This document shows positions 34,023-43,253 of a DNA stretch of 46,212 nucleotides, one piece after another. The notes under the pieces were generated by a model that saw only the letters and a list, made by a program, of their open reading frames with translations, was not told where the DNA came from and searched no databases. Source of the DNA: Myxococcaceae bacterium (GTDB lineage Bacteria > Myxococcota_A > UBA9160); assembly GCA_905339255.1 (NCBI GenBank), contig CAJPFO010000142.1:1-46212 (forward strand), read 5' to 3'. Each line of letters opens with the position of its first letter. Positions within the stretch are counted from its first letter, which is position 1. The translations under genes were made by a program, and so were the position numbers.

Positions 34023-34268
34023 CTAGGCCTCGATCCGCTCGATGCGGAAGTCCTCGATCACGGGGTTCGAGAGCAGCTTGCCGGCGACCTCTCGCAGCAG
34101 CCGCTCGGCGGCACCGCGATCGACCGCGTCGACCTCGACCTCGAAGAGCTTGCCCTGCCGCACTTCCCGGATCGCCGAGTGGCCGAGCGCGGCCGCTGCG
34201 CGCTGGATCGCCTTTCCCTGCGGATCGAGCACGTCGGGCTTGAGCGTGACGCAGACGATGGCCTTCAC
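34023..34268 (-). CDS. purS: FGAM synthase subunit PurS
   Basis: An 81-residue protein with the PurS pattern: KAIVCVTLKPDVLDPQGKAI, then LGHSAIREVRQGKLFEVEV and a final NPVIEDFRIERIE strand. PurS dimers bridge PurQ and PurL and help pass ammonia. The GTG start at 34268 overlaps the purB stop (GTGA). In many bacteria purS is directly followed by purQ and purL; here can and the plus-strand PNPOx-sbtA-sbtB operon lie between them. Confidence 0.93.
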   Translation of the reverse strand: MKAIVCVTLKPDVLDPQGKAIQRAAAALGHSAIREVRQGKLFEVEVDAVDRGAAERLLREVAGKLLSNPVIEDFRIERIEA

Positions 34269-35575
34269 GAAGCCTCCCCGGTCCCCGCGAGCGTGCGGGC
34301 GAAAATCCTCTCGACGTTCCGAAGCGCCTCGTCGAGCGAGAAGATGCCATCGAGCTCGTCGCGCGAGAGCAGCTTCGAGATCTCCGCGTCGGCGTCGACG
34401 CGAGCCCGGAAACTCCCTCCGCGCTCCCATGTCTGCATGGCGTGCCCCTGGACGAGGCGATAGGCGTCCTCTCGCGAGAGCCCCTTGGCGGCGAGCGCCA
34501 CGAGCAGCGTGCCGCTGAAGACGAGGCCGTTCGTCAGATCGAGGTTCGCACGCATCCGTTCGGGGTGGACGACGAGGGATTCGACGAGCTGGGCGGTCCG
34601 GTCGAGCATGAAATCGAGGACGAGGTTCGCGTCGGGAAGCACGACCCGCTCGACCGAGGAGTTGCTGATGTCGCGTTCGTGCCAGAGGACGTTGTTCTCG
34701 AGCGCAGACGTCGCATAGCCGCGAAGCAGACGCGAGAGCCCCGTCACCGTCTCGAAGCGCCAGGGGTTGCGCTTGTGCGGCATCGCCGACGACCCCTTCT
34801 GCCCGCGTCCGAACTCCTCCTCGACCTCGCGCACCTCGGTTCGGGCCAGATGCCGGAGCTCGACGGCGATCTTCTCGAGCGTCGATCCCGTCACCGCGTA
34901 CGCCGCGACCAACGCCGCGTGGCGATCCCGCTGCACGACCTGGGTCGCGGCCGGCTCGAAGCCGAGCCCGAGCCTCGCGCACACGGCCTCCTCGACCTCG
35001 GGATCGAGGTGCGCGAAGGTGCCGACGGCGCCCGAGATCTTACCGACGCAGGCGCCGTCGAGCGCTTCCTCGAGCCGGATCCGATTGCGCCTCATCTCCT
35101 CGTGGAAGACCAGGAGCTTCATGCCGAAGGTCGTCGGCTCCGCGTGGACGCCGTGGGTCCGACCGACGCAGGGCGTGTCGCGATGCTCGAGCGCGCGACG
35201 GCGCAAGGCCGTCACGACCCGGTCGACGCCGGAGAGCAGCAGCGCGCCGGCGGCCCGGATCTGGAGTGCGAGCGCCGTATCGAGAACGTCGCTCGACGTC
35301 ATCCCGAAGTGGAGCCAGCGGGCGTCGGATCCTACGTACTCGGCGACGTTCGTGAGGAACGCGATCACGTCGTGTCGCACCGAACGCTCGATCTCGTCGA
35401 TCCGCGCCGGATCGAATGCGGCGCGGCTGCGGATCGCCTCCGCGGCTCGTGCCGGAACCATCCCCCGCTCGGCCAGAACGGCGGTGGTCGCGAGCTCGAC
35501 CTCGAGCCAGCGGCCGTACTTCGCCGCTTCGGTCCAGACGGCGTGCATCTCGGGGCGCGAATAACGTTCGATCAT
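34265..35575 (-). CDS. purB: Adenylosuccinate lyase
   Basis: A 436-residue enzyme. It starts [20 protein letters not shown]. It holds RWLHFGMTSSDVLDTALALQ, TPCVGRTHGVHAEPTTFG and the fumarase/lyase signature GSSAMPHKRNP. All catalytic residues (His in RTHGVHAE, Ser in the signature loop) are present. It cleaves SAICAR to AICAR and adenylosuccinate to AMP. It overlaps cdsA upstream by ATGA and purS downstream by GTGA, so it belongs to a long transcript that begins in the pnp-dut-cdsA region. Confidence 0.96.
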   Translation of the reverse strand: MIERYSRPEMHAVWTEAAKYGRWLEVELATTAVLAERGMVPARAAEAIRSRAAFDPARIDEIERSVRHDVIAFLTNVAEYVGSDARWLHFGMTSSDVLDTALALQIRAAGALLLSGVDRVVTALRRRALEHRDTPCVGRTHGVHAEPTTFGMKLLVFHEEMRRNRIRLEEALDGACVGKISGAVGTFAHLDPEVEEAVCARLGLGFEPAATQVVQRDRHAALVAAYAVTGSTLEKIAVELRHLARTEVREVEEEFGRGQKGSSAMPHKRNPWRFETVTGLSRLLRGYATSALENNVLWHERDISNSSVERVVLPDANLVLDFMLDRTAQLVESLVVHPERMRANLDLTNGLVFSGTLLVALAAKGLSREDAYRLVQGHAMQTWERGGSFRARVDADAEISKLLSRDELDGIFSLDEALRNVERIFARTLAGTGEAS

Positions 35576-36588
35576 GCGGGGCTCAGTCGGAGGTACGTGT
35601 ACGAGAGAAGCAGATAGTACATGACCGGGATCCCGAGCAGGCTCGAGTCGATCCGGTCGAGGAAGCCTCCCATCCCCGGCAGGAGCGCTCCCGCATCCTT
35701 TCGCTGCGCGTCACGCTTGAGCAGCGACTCGACCAGGTCGCCGATGATCCCCACCATGGTGAGCAGCATCGCAAAGACGAGCGCCGCGGCCCACGGAAAT
35801 CCGCGCGAGAGATCGGGCCACCAGAGGTCGAAGATCCCCTTGAAGAGCAGCGCGTTCAGGGTTCCGCCGGCGACACCACCGAGGGCCCCTTCGACGGTCT
35901 TTCCCGGGCTGATCTGCGGGGCGAGCTTGCGTCGACCCCATTGGCGACCGGCGAAGTAGGCCCCCGCATCGCAGCCGACCAGCGCCGCGAGGGCGAAGAC
36001 CATGTAGAAGGCGCCCGCATCCGGGGAGAACTGCGCCGCCGCCGCCGGGCCGAAGCGCGCGGAGACGACCTCGTGGAACTGACGCAGCACGATCGCGTGC
36101 GAGAGGAGCCAGGAGACGTAGAAGACGCCGAAGAAAGTCCCCGAGATGCTCGCCAGCGCCTCGGTGATCTCGGCCTTCCCCACCTGCGCGACCATCACAC
36201 CGAGGAGCACGGCGGTCATGATCAGCGTCGCGTGGTACTCGTTGCCGAGATACGCGACGACGGGGAGCGCTGCTCCCGCAGCGAGGCCGAAACCGACCAG
36301 CGGGTGCGCGCCCTTGTCCTCGATCAGGCGGTAGAACTCGCGAAGCGAGAGCACCGTGATCACGACGATCGCGAGGAGGTAGGGGACGCCCCCGATCGCG
36401 ATCAGCCAGAGTACGAGCGGGATCACGATCGAGGCCGTCGCGAGGCGAAGCGCGAGGTTGCTCACTCGCGAGGCTCGCTCGGGGGGGAGCGGGGTCGGAG
36501 GAAGCGGGTGGACGGGCTCTTCTGCGACGTCCGGCGTCGAGGCCTCTCGCGCCGGCGCGGACGTCTCGGCCCTCGGCGGATGGCTCAA
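35572..36588 (-). CDS. cdsA: Phosphatidate cytidylyltransferase (CDP-diglyceride synthase)
   Basis: A 338-residue protein with about eight transmembrane helices. A hydrophilic, Pro-rich N-terminal extension of about 45 residues is longer than usual. The core has [52 protein letters not shown] and the family signature [10 protein letters not shown] with [11 protein letters not shown]. It makes CDP-diacylglycerol, the substrate of PgsA encoded at 20102-20737. Both ends overlap neighbours (dut and purB) by 4 bases. An uppS gene often precedes cdsA; here dut does. Confidence 0.93.
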   Translation of the reverse strand: MSHPPRAETSAPAREASTPDVAEEPVHPLPPTPLPPERASRVSNLALRLATASIVIPLVLWLIAIGGVPYLLAIVVITVLSLREFYRLIEDKGAHPLVGFGLAAGAALPVVAYLGNEYHATLIMTAVLLGVMVAQVGKAEITEALASISGTFFGVFYVSWLLSHAIVLRQFHEVVSARFGPAAAAQFSPDAGAFYMVFALAALVGCDAGAYFAGRQWGRRKLAPQISPGKTVEGALGGVAGGTLNALLFKGIFDLWWPDLSRGFPWAAALVFAMLLTMVGIIGDLVESLLKRDAQRKDAGALLPGMGGFLDRIDSSLLGIPVMYYLLLSYTYLRLSPA

Positions 36589-37070
36589 GACGAGCCCTCC
36601 CGGCGCCCGGTCGAGCGAGCTCCCGTGTGGCCGAAGCCTCCTTCGCCGCGCTCGGTCGTCGGAAGCTCGCTGCGCTCTTCGAGGGCGACCTTCTCGACCG
36701 CCGCGAAGACCAGCTGCGCGATCCGATCACCGCGTCGGATCGTGACCGGCGCGTCCCCGGCGTTGAGCACGATCACCTTTACCTCCCCGCGATAGTCGGA
36801 GTCTATCGTGCCCGGGGCGTTCGGGAGCAGCAGGCCGTGGCGCAAGGCCAGCCCACTGCGGGCGCGAAGCTGCGCCTCGTAGCCCGCGGGAACCGCGATC
36901 GCGAACCCCGTCGGCACGAGCGCACGCGCTCCGGGAGCGATCTCGAGATCCGCGTCGACCGCTGCGCAGACGTCGAGCCCCGCGGCGCCGGAAGTCGCGG
37001 CCTCCGGGAGCGGCAGGTCGGCCGCGCCCGGAAGCCGCCGGATCGGGACGCGGAGCGGCGGCCTAGCCAC
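36585..37070 (-). CDS. dut: Deoxyuridine 5'-triphosphate nucleotidohydrolase
   Basis: A 161-residue trimeric-type dUTPase. Its five motifs are visible: [13 protein letters not shown] (1), [12 protein letters not shown] (2), [20 protein letters not shown] (3), [12 protein letters not shown] (4) and the C-terminal [10 protein letters not shown] (5). It removes dUTP and supplies dUMP for thymidylate. It overlaps pnp by 8 bases and cdsA by 4. The gene order pnp-dut is common in delta-proteobacteria-like genomes. Confidence 0.96.
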   Translation of the reverse strand: MARPPLRVPIRRLPGAADLPLPEAATSGAAGLDVCAAVDADLEIAPGARALVPTGFAIAVPAGYEAQLRARSGLALRHGLLLPNAPGTIDSDYRGEVKVIVLNAGDAPVTIRRGDRIAQLVFAAVEKVALEERSELPTTERGEGGFGHTGARSTGRREGSS

Positions 37071-39246
37071 GCGCCGCGATGTCGGCGAGCGCCTCCCTTC
37101 GCGAGAGCCGGATGCGGCCCGTCGGGTCGATGTCGATGCACTTGGCGAGCACCTCGTCCCCCTCCGCCACCACGTCCGTCACCCTCTCGACACGCCCCTC
37201 CGCGAGCTGGCTCACGTGGATGAGGCCGTCGGTCCCCGGGAAGATCTCCGCGAAGGCGCCGAAGTCGGTGATCCGCTTCACCTTGGCGAGGTAGATCCTG
37301 CCGATCTCGGCCTCTTGCGTGAGCTCCTGGACCATCGCCCGGCCGCGCTCGAGCGCGTCGAGGTCCGGCGAGAAGATCGTCACGCGACCCGAATCCTCGA
37401 CGTCGATCTTGACTCCCGTCGTGTCCTGGATTGCGCGGATCACGCGGCCGCCTGGGCCGATCACGTCGCGGATCCGGTCGGGCTTGATCCAGATCACTTC
37501 GAGCCGCGGCGCGTAACGCGAAAGCTCGGGACGCGCCGAGAGGTTCGAGAGCTCGGCCTTCGTCTCGGACTCCATGCAGTCGAGAATGTGGAGACGGCCG
37601 ACCCGGGCCTGCTCGAGGGCGCGCTCCATGACGGCCCAATCGACCGCCTCGATCTTGATGTCCATCTGGACCGCCGTCACCCCCCGGCGCGTCCCGGCGA
37701 CCTTGAAGTCCATGTCGCCGAGATGGTCCTCGTCCCCGAGGATGTCCGAGAGCACCGCGACGCGATCTCCCGACTGGATGAGCCCCATCGCGATGCCGGC
37801 GACCGGCGCCGTGATCGGAACCCCCGCGTCCATGAGCGCGAGCGCGCCTCCACAGACCGTCGCCATCGACGACGAACCGTTCGACTCGAGCGTCTCCGAG
37901 ACGATCCGGATCGTATACGGGAACTTCTCGTGCGGAGGCAGCACCGCACGGAGCGCTCGCTCGGCGAGGGTTCCGTGGCCGACCTCGCGGCGGCCCGGTC
38001 CGCGGAGCGGGCGCGCCTCGCCGACCGAGAAGGGCGGGAAGTTGTAGTGGAGCAAGAACTGCTTCTGGTAGCGCTCGGTGAGCGCGTCGATCGTCTGCTC
38101 GTCGTCGGAGCTTCCGAGCGTGCAGAAGACGAGCGCCTGCGTCTCGCCACGGGTGAACAGACCCGTCCCGTGGGCGCGCGGTGCCACGCCGATCTCGCAG
38201 GCGATCGGCCGGATGTCGGTCGCCGTGCGGCCGTCGATGCGAACCCCGTGCGAGAGGATCCGCTCCCGCATGAGCTCGGAGCGGAGGTCGTGAAGCGCGT
38301 TCTTCGCACCATCGACGAGTCGCCTGTACCCGTCTCGGCGCGTCTCGTAGGCCTCGAGGCTGTCGATCGCGACCTTCTCCTGCCGGTACTCGGCGGCGAG
38401 TTCTTCGACCACCGCCGCGTCGACGCCCTTGAGCGCCGCGTAGCGCTCGGCCTTGGTGCGGATCGAGAGCGCTTCGTCGAGTTTCGCCTGCGCCATCTGC
38501 CGGACGCGGGCCGCGACGACGGAGTGATCGGCCGCGGGCGCAGGCTCTTTCTTCGGCTTGCCGGCGCGCCGCTGGAGATCCTCTTGCGCGTCGATCTGCG
38601 GCAGGATCGCCTCGTGCGCGAACTTGAGCGCCGCGAGCACCTCGGCCTCCGCGATCTCCTGCGCGCTGCCTTCGACCATGACGAGCGCCTGGCGACTCGC
38701 CGCGACGACGAGTTCGAGGTCGCTCTCCTTCGTCTGCGAATGGAGCGGGTTGACGACCAGCCGGCCTTCGATCCTGCCGATCCGGACCGCAGCGATCGGC
38801 CCGAGGAAGGGAATCTCGGAGAGCGTGAGCGCGGCCGAGGCGCCGACGAAGGCCGGGAGGTCGGGCTGGTGCTCGCCGTCGGCCGAGAGCACCGTGGCGG
38901 TGATCTGCGTCTCGTCGCGATAGCCGTCCGCGAAAAGCGGCCGGATCGCGCGGTCGATGAAGCGCGAAACCAACACCTCGCGGTCTGCGAGGCGTCCCTC
39001 ACGCTTGAAGAAGCCTCCGGGAATCTTGCCCGCGGCAGACGTCTTCTCGACGAAGTCGACGGTGAGCGGGAAGAAGTCGATCCCCTCACGAGGCTTCGCC
39101 GATACGGCGGTCACGAGAACGACGGTCTCTCCGTACGTCACGACGGCCGCCCCTGCGGCCTGCTTGGCGAGTCGCCCGGTCTCGATCGTCATCGGGCGAC
39201 CGCCGACCTCGAAGGTCACGGTCTGCGGCTGGAACCAGCTCGGCAT
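37063..39246 (-). CDS. pnp: Polyribonucleotide nucleotidyltransferase
   Basis: A 727-residue protein, normal PNPase length. Two RNase PH domains are visible. The first has [18 protein letters not shown] and [20 protein letters not shown]. The second has [20 protein letters not shown], the catalytic-core [13 protein letters not shown] and [20 protein letters not shown] domain ([18 protein letters not shown]) and an S1 domain ([20 protein letters not shown]) end the protein. It degrades RNA 3' to 5' using phosphate. The ATG follows AAGAGGTG. It lies downstream of rpsO, the conserved order, with hairpins in the leader. Confidence 0.97.
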   Translation of the reverse strand: MPSWFQPQTVTFEVGGRPMTIETGRLAKQAAGAAVVTYGETVVLVTAVSAKPREGIDFFPLTVDFVEKTSAAGKIPGGFFKREGRLADREVLVSRFIDRAIRPLFADGYRDETQITATVLSADGEHQPDLPAFVGASAALTLSEIPFLGPIAAVRIGRIEGRLVVNPLHSQTKESDLELVVAASRQALVMVEGSAQEIAEAEVLAALKFAHEAILPQIDAQEDLQRRAGKPKKEPAPAADHSVVAARVRQMAQAKLDEALSIRTKAERYAALKGVDAAVVEELAAEYRQEKVAIDSLEAYETRRDGYRRLVDGAKNALHDLRSELMRERILSHGVRIDGRTATDIRPIACEIGVAPRAHGTGLFTRGETQALVFCTLGSSDDEQTIDALTERYQKQFLLHYNFPPFSVGEARPLRGPGRREVGHGTLAERALRAVLPPHEKFPYTIRIVSETLESNGSSSMATVCGGALALMDAGVPITAPVAGIAMGLIQSGDRVAVLSDILGDEDHLGDMDFKVAGTRRGVTAVQMDIKIEAVDWAVMERALEQARVGRLHILDCMESETKAELSNLSARPELSRYAPRLEVIWIKPDRIRDVIGPGGRVIRAIQDTTGVKIDVEDSGRVTIFSPDLDALERGRAMVQELTQEAEIGRIYLAKVKRITDFGAFAEIFPGTDGLIHVSQLAEGRVERVTDVVAEGDEVLAKCIDIDPTGRIRLSRREALADIAARG

Positions 39247-39264
39247 GGATGCACCTCTTGCACA

Positions 39265-39285
39265 CCGGCGCACGGGAGGCGCCGG
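39265..39285 (-). promoter_or_regulatory. pnp leader hairpin
   Basis: A perfect 7-base inverted repeat CCGGCGC/GCGCCGG with a 7-base loop lies 18 bases upstream of the pnp ATG, just before its ribosome-binding site. In E. coli the pnp leader forms an RNase III-cleaved hairpin through which PNPase represses itself. A similar role here is inferred from position only. Confidence 0.4.
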
Positions 39286-39425
39286 CCTTCGCGGGTGGGG
39301 CCAGACGCGTCGACCGCGGCGGCATGCGGGATCAGCGATGCGGACAGCGGCAAGCGCCCGCTGCGCGCATGGATGACTCCCGCATCCCGGCCCTTCGACG
39401 GATCCACACCACCCTGCATTGTGGC

Positions 39426-39448
39426 GGCCACCCATCCCTTGGGCGGCC
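39426..39448 (-). promoter_or_regulatory. Hairpin directly after rpsO
   Basis: On the minus strand, GGCCGCCCA pairs with TGGGTGGCC (one G-U pair) around an AGGGA loop, 8 bases after the rpsO stop. No T-run follows, so it is more likely an RNA-processing or attenuating stem between rpsO and pnp than a full terminator. Confidence 0.4.
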
Positions 39449-39456
39449 GGCCCCGG

Positions 39457-39723
39457 CTAGCGTCGCAGGCCGAGGCGGTTGATCAGGGCCTGGTAGCGCT
39501 CCTGATCGTTGCGTCGCAGGTAGTCGAGGAGCCGCCGCCGCTGGCTCACGATCTGCAGCAGACCGCGGCGCGAGTGGTGATCCTTCTTGTGGGTCTTGAA
39601 GTGCTCGGAGAGCTCGTTGATCCGCTCGGAGAGCAGCGCAATCTGGACCTCAGGCGAGCCCGTATCCTTCTCGTGCCGCTTGTACTCCGATACCACGGTT
39701 TGCTTGCGCTGCGCAGATGCCAA
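39457..39723 (-). CDS. rpsO: 30S ribosomal protein S15
   Basis: An 88-residue protein with the complete S15 pattern: [40 protein letters not shown] and [21 protein letters not shown]15 binds 16S rRNA early in small-subunit assembly. A 204-base gap to truB upstream probably holds its own promoter and the leader through which S15 often represses itself. The length is typical (89 in E. coli). Confidence 0.98.
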   Translation of the reverse strand: MASAQRKQTVVSEYKRHEKDTGSPEVQIALLSERINELSEHFKTHKKDHHSRRGLLQIVSQRRRLLDYLRRNDQERYQALINRLGLRR

Positions 39724-39927
39724 CGTCGATGTCCCTCGGGATGCTCTCTGGATCGACCCGTCTCGGGCCGGGGCGCCACGCTCGTGACGCCGGGAGGCGT
39801 TTCCTCTTTCCTGCGCGGCGGGGTTTAGCAGTCCCCTGCGCCTGCGGCAATGGCGTCCGTTCGCGCCCCGCAGGGAAGGAGCGTCGGCGAGCTGGCCGCC
39901 CCGCAGGCAGGAGCGCCGGGCTCGACG

Positions 39928-40848
39928 CTAGGCGCTGCCGAGAACGCGCAGGGGCCGCAGGCTCCGGTCGGGGGCGACCTCGAGCACGGCGACGAGACGC
40001 GCCGAGGCGTCGACCGCCGAGAACCTTGTGCCGGGATCCGGCATGGGTGCGCCCGCCGGCGCCCGGAGGCTTGCGCCATGGAGCACGCGGCGCGCCTCGT
40101 CGGGTTCGAGCCGGAGCAGCGGAAGGCCGAGCACCGCCGTGGCCGGTACGAGCCGCTCGGCCACGTGCGCCGAGTCTACCGCCGCATCGAGCGCCTCGAC
40201 GGTCTCGGCCGCGTCGATCGTGAAGGGACCGCTCGCCGTCCGTCGCAGCGCCGCGACGTGCGCGAGACAGCCGAGCCTTCGGCCGAGATCCGCCGCGAGG
40301 ACACGGACGTAGGTACCCGCCGCACACTCGATCGCGAGGTCGACGCTCGCTCCCTCGAAGTGGAGCAGATCGATCCGGTACACCGTCACACGCCGCGCCG
40401 CCCGCTCGACCTCCGCCCCTTTTCGCGCGAGCCGATGCAGCGGGATCCCGCCCTGCTTCACCGCGCTGTACATGGGAGGCACCTGCTCGATCTCACCGAT
40501 GAACCCCGAGAGCGCGTCGCGCACGGATGCCTCGTCGGGAAGGGCGCCCTCGTGACGCGAGGTCACCCTCCCATCGGCGTCGAGCGTATCGGTCTCGGCA
40601 CCGAGCGCGACGGTCGTCTCGTAGCGTTTGCGCCCACCCTCGACGAAGGGAACGAGCTTCGTGGCCTCGCGGACCGCGAGCGGAAGCACTCCCGTCGCGA
40701 GCGGATCGAGCGTGCCGAGATGCCCGATCCGACGCGTCCCGAGCCAGCGCCGGGCGCGATCGACGACGTCGTGTGACGTGAAGCCCGCCGGTTTGTCGAC
40801 GACGAGAAAGCCCGAGGGTCCCTCGTCGCGGCGCCGCCCGACACTCAA
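39928..40848 (-). CDS. truB: tRNA pseudouridine(55) synthase
   Basis: A 306-residue protein. GFLVVDKPAGFTSHDVVDRA opens the fold, and the catalytic aspartate is D48 in HLGTLDPLATGVLPL. YETTVALGAETDTLDADG and GTYVRVLAADLGRRLG follow. A short PUA-like C-terminal portion includes LRLEPDEARRVLHGASLRAP. It makes the universal pseudouridine 55 in the T loop of tRNA. It lies 36 bases after rbfA, the usual order; the nrnA gene often found between the two is absent. Confidence 0.95.
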   Translation of the reverse strand: MSVGRRRDEGPSGFLVVDKPAGFTSHDVVDRARRWLGTRRIGHLGTLDPLATGVLPLAVREATKLVPFVEGGRKRYETTVALGAETDTLDADGRVTSRHEGALPDEASVRDALSGFIGEIEQVPPMYSAVKQGGIPLHRLARKGAEVERAARRVTVYRIDLLHFEGASVDLAIECAAGTYVRVLAADLGRRLGCLAHVAALRRTASGPFTIDAAETVEALDAAVDSAHVAERLVPATAVLGLPLLRLEPDEARRVLHGASLRAPAGAPMPDPGTRFSAVDASARLVAVLEVAPDRSLRPLRVLGSA

Positions 40849-40884
40849 GGCATCTCCCTTCCGCCAGCCACGCGACGGCGAGAC

Positions 40885-41241
40885 CTAGCGCTCGTCGTCC
40901 TCGCGCAGGCTCCGGAGCAATCCGAGCGTCTCGGCGCCGAGCGCGAGCGAGGGGTCGTGGTGGAAGTGCACGCTCGGAGCGCGACGCAGCGGGAGCGCTT
41001 CGGCAAGACGGTGGCGAACGAAACCGGACGCCCGCTCGAGCGCGCGCTCGGTGTCGTCGAGCGCCGGGCCGCCCTCGGCCTCGACCATGCTCCAGAAGAC
41101 GTCCGCCCGGGCGAGGTCCGGCGCGACGTCGACCCGCGTGAGCGTCACGAGACGGATGCGGGGATCGGTGATCTCCTCCCGGAGCAGCCGGGCGATCTCG
41201 GCCCGGACCTCCTCGGCGACGCGCTCGGTCCGGCGGCTCAC
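40885..41241 (-). CDS. rbfA: 30S ribosome-binding factor A
   Basis: A 118-residue KH-fold protein: SRRTERVAEEVRAEIARLLR, then ITDPRIRLVTLTRVDVAPDL, ARADVFWSMVEAEGG and the C-terminal VHFHHDPSLALG. It is needed for late 16S maturation and cold adaptation. I chose the GTG at 41241 because it overlaps the DUF503 stop as GTGA and gives the family N-terminus; a 15-residue longer version from an upstream ATG is less likely. Confidence 0.94.
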   Translation of the reverse strand: MSRRTERVAEEVRAEIARLLREEITDPRIRLVTLTRVDVAPDLARADVFWSMVEAEGGPALDDTERALERASGFVRHRLAEALPLRRAPSVHFHHDPSLALGAETLGLLRSLREDDER

Positions 41242-41651
41242 GACGGCCCTCCCCGGCTCCGCCGAGGCGACGTTGAGACGCCGCACGGATCGTCATCGGG
41301 ACCCCCGTCGAGATCGGGATCGTCTTCCGATCCATCGTCGGACCGGTCGGCGAGATCGGCGTGCTCGAGGTTCAGGATCTCGACGTCCGAATTCGTCACC
41401 TCGGCGAGGCCGGTGCTCTCGGCGAATGCGACCACGCGATCGAGAACGGCGCGAAGTTCTCGCGCATCGCGGCCAACGCTCACGACGCCGAGGGTCGCTC
41501 GCTGCCAGGTGTCCTGGCCATCGACCTCGGCGGCCGAAACGTTGAAGCGGTTGCGGATCCTCTGGAGCATCGAGCGCACGACGCCTCGCTTCTCCTTGAG
41601 CGATTGCGAGCCGTGGACGTGGATCTCGATCAGCGCCGCGCCGACGATCAT
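41238..41651 (-). CDS. DUF503 (YlxP-like) protein
   Basis: A 137-residue protein. The first 92 residues are a complete DUF503 domain: VGAALIEIHVHGSQSLKEKR, RSMLQRIRNRFNVSAAEVDG, QDTWQRATLGVVSVG and a final VEILNLEHADL. The last 45 residues are an Asp-rich, probably disordered tail that is longer than in most relatives. YlxP-type proteins are linked to ribosome assembly by position between infB and rbfA; biochemical data are limited. It overlaps rbfA by 4 bases. Confidence 0.9.
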   Translation of the reverse strand: MIVGAALIEIHVHGSQSLKEKRGVVRSMLQRIRNRFNVSAAEVDGQDTWQRATLGVVSVGRDARELRAVLDRVVAFAESTGLAEVTNSDVEILNLEHADLADRSDDGSEDDPDLDGGPDDDPCGVSTSPRRSRGGPS

Positions 41652-41698
41652 GGGCCTTGGGTATCGGGGATCGTGTCTCGTGTAAAGCGGCGCTCCCG

Positions 41699-42622
41699 CT
41701 AGGGCCCGCTCGAAGGCCCGACCGAATGGCTCGGCGAAGCCGAAGGGGGTGGGGTCTGCACGCGCTCCGGGGTCGTGGGCGGTGGCGATGGCGGACGCAC
41801 CTCCCCCGGGCCGCGCGCATCCTGCGCGGCAGCGTCGGAAAGGCCGCCGAGCGCATCGAGGACTCCGAGCCGCCGGCGCGCCTCCCGCACGCGCTCCTCG
41901 TCCTCGGGGCTCGCGAGCTTCGGCAGATCGAGCGGGCCGGTCGGTCCCTGCTCGACCTGCTCCGGGTTCGCGAGTGCGGCGAGGATCGCCTCGATCTGCT
42001 CGCTCGGCACGCGGAAGGGCTCGGTGGGCGGTGCATCAGGACCGAGGATGCGGACCCCGAAGCCCACGCTCACGATCGTCTCGCAGGTCCCCGCGTTGCA
42101 CACCTCGATCGAAGGCGCTGCCGATTGCGAGGCGCCAGCGGCACCGTCTCCGAGGAGAATCACGAGCGAGGTCCGCGTCGCGTCGTCTGCGGAACCCGCG
42201 ACGATCGTTCCGCGTACCCCGATCTGTCCGGACGGAAGCGAGACCTTCATGTCGCTCGGACGCTTCTTCGCGATCTTGCCCGTCACGAAGCGGAAGACCC
42301 CCTTTGCCACGGTGGCCTGGACGCGGCCGGCGTCCGTCGAGGGGTCGTAGACGAACTCGTCGACGACGAGCGCGCTGTCCGGGCCGATCGTGAAGACGGT
42401 CTCGTCGAGCAGGAGGATCTGCATGCCGGAGCGCGCTCCACTTCGAAGCGCGTCCTGCATGAAGATCTCCTCGCCGCTCCGGACGGCGCGCGCGGTAGCC
42501 GGGGCGCGCGCAACCTCGACGCTGCCGCGGACGGCTGCGGAAACGCCAGCCTGCTCCGCCGCGAGCGCGGCGATGGGACCTCCGACCATGAGCGCGAGGA
42601 CGAGGGCCACGGGGCGACGCAT
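41699..42622 (-). CDS. Exported FecR-domain protein
   Basis: A 307-residue protein. A signal peptide (residues 1-22, ending GGPIAALAA) leads into a FecR-type domain: VRSGEEIFMQDALRSGARSG, MQILLLDETVFTIGPDSALV, FRFVTGKIAKKRPSDMKV and SGQIGVRGTIVAG. The rest is Pro/Glu-rich with a low-complexity PPSPPPTTPERVQTPPP tail. In sigma-factor systems FecR transduces signals; stand-alone exported FecR-domain proteins like this one are usually of unknown function. There is no sigma gene next to it. The ATG has GGGAGGAG upstream. It lies between the FAS1 gene and DUF503, inside what is normally a tight infB-DUF503-rbfA run. Confidence 0.85.
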   Translation of the reverse strand: MRRPVALVLALMVGGPIAALAAEQAGVSAAVRGSVEVARAPATARAVRSGEEIFMQDALRSGARSGMQILLLDETVFTIGPDSALVVDEFVYDPSTDAGRVQATVAKGVFRFVTGKIAKKRPSDMKVSLPSGQIGVRGTIVAGSADDATRTSLVILLGDGAAGASQSAAPSIEVCNAGTCETIVSVGFGVRILGPDAPPTEPFRVPSEQIEAILAALANPEQVEQGPTGPLDLPKLASPEDEERVREARRRLGVLDALGGLSDAAAQDARGPGEVRPPSPPPTTPERVQTPPPSASPSHSVGPSSGP

Positions 42623-42755
42623 CGGGACGCTCCTCCCTTCGGGTCGAGAGGATCGGGCTCGGGAATCGATCCGTCGACCCCCGGACGCACGCCCCCGGCT
42701 CGCGGCCCACCGCGTCGCGGGCGGGCCCGCGCGCGCCGCGCGTCCGCCGCTCCCG

Positions 42756-43253
42756 TCAGTTCGCTTCGGGAGGGAGCACCACGGCGTCGACGACGTGGAC
42801 GATCCCGTTGCCACAGCGGACCGACGCGACGACCTCGGCGCCGTCGATCTTCACCTTGCCGTCGGCGACGTGCATCGTCGCCTTCGTGCCGTCGACCATG
42901 CTCACGCTCTGTCCATCCTTGAACCAGCCCTTCTCGTAGGTCGAGAGCAGCACGTGGTGCTGGAGGATCTTCTCGAGCTTGCCCTTGTTCTCGGGCTTCA
43001 TGAGCGTATCGAGCGTCCCGGGCGGGAGCTTCTCGAACGCGGCGTTGGTCGGAGCGAAGACCGTGAACGGCCCGGGATTGCGAAGCGCCACCGCGTAGTC
43101 CGCGGCTTCGAGAGCCTTCACGAGCGTGGTGTGGTCCTTCGAAGCCGAGGCCACGTCCGTCACGGTCATGGCGCGCGTGTCGGCGGCGGAAGCAGGAGCG
43201 GCGAGGCCGAGGGCCAGGGCCGCAATCGCGAGCGAACGAACGAAGCGATCCAT
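42756..43253 (-). CDS. Exported fasciclin (FAS1) domain protein
   Basis: A 165-residue protein. A signal peptide (SLAIAALALGLAAPASA) precedes one FAS1 domain (about 30-163). The H1 motif is GPFTVFAPTNAAFEKLPPG, the middle has LQHHVLLSTYEKGWF, and the H2-like end is NGIVHVVDAVVLPP. FAS1 proteins act in adhesion or matrix binding, and single-domain bacterial forms are common. The ATG follows GAGGGGGAA. The gap downstream to fecR is 133 bases and upstream to infB 260, so it may have its own promoter despite lying inside the translation-gene run. Confidence 0.92.
   Translation of the reverse strand: MDRFVRSLAIAALALGLAAPASAADTRAMTVTDVASASKDHTTLVKALEAADYAVALRNPGPFTVFAPTNAAFEKLPPGTLDTLMKPENKGKLEKILQHHVLLSTYEKGWFKDGQSVSMVDGTKATMHVADGKVKIDGAEVVASVRCGNGIVHVVDAVVLPPEAN

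Noticed and set aside
37216-39828. 870-codon plus-strand frame opposite pnp
   Set aside because: Shadow of pnp and rpsO, with no recognisable motif and an Arg/Asp/Glu-biased composition.
41699-42622. FecR protein as part of an ECF iron-uptake system
   Set aside because: No ECF sigma factor or TonB-dependent receptor is adjacent, and the protein has an ordinary signal peptide instead of the FecR sigma-interacting N-terminus.
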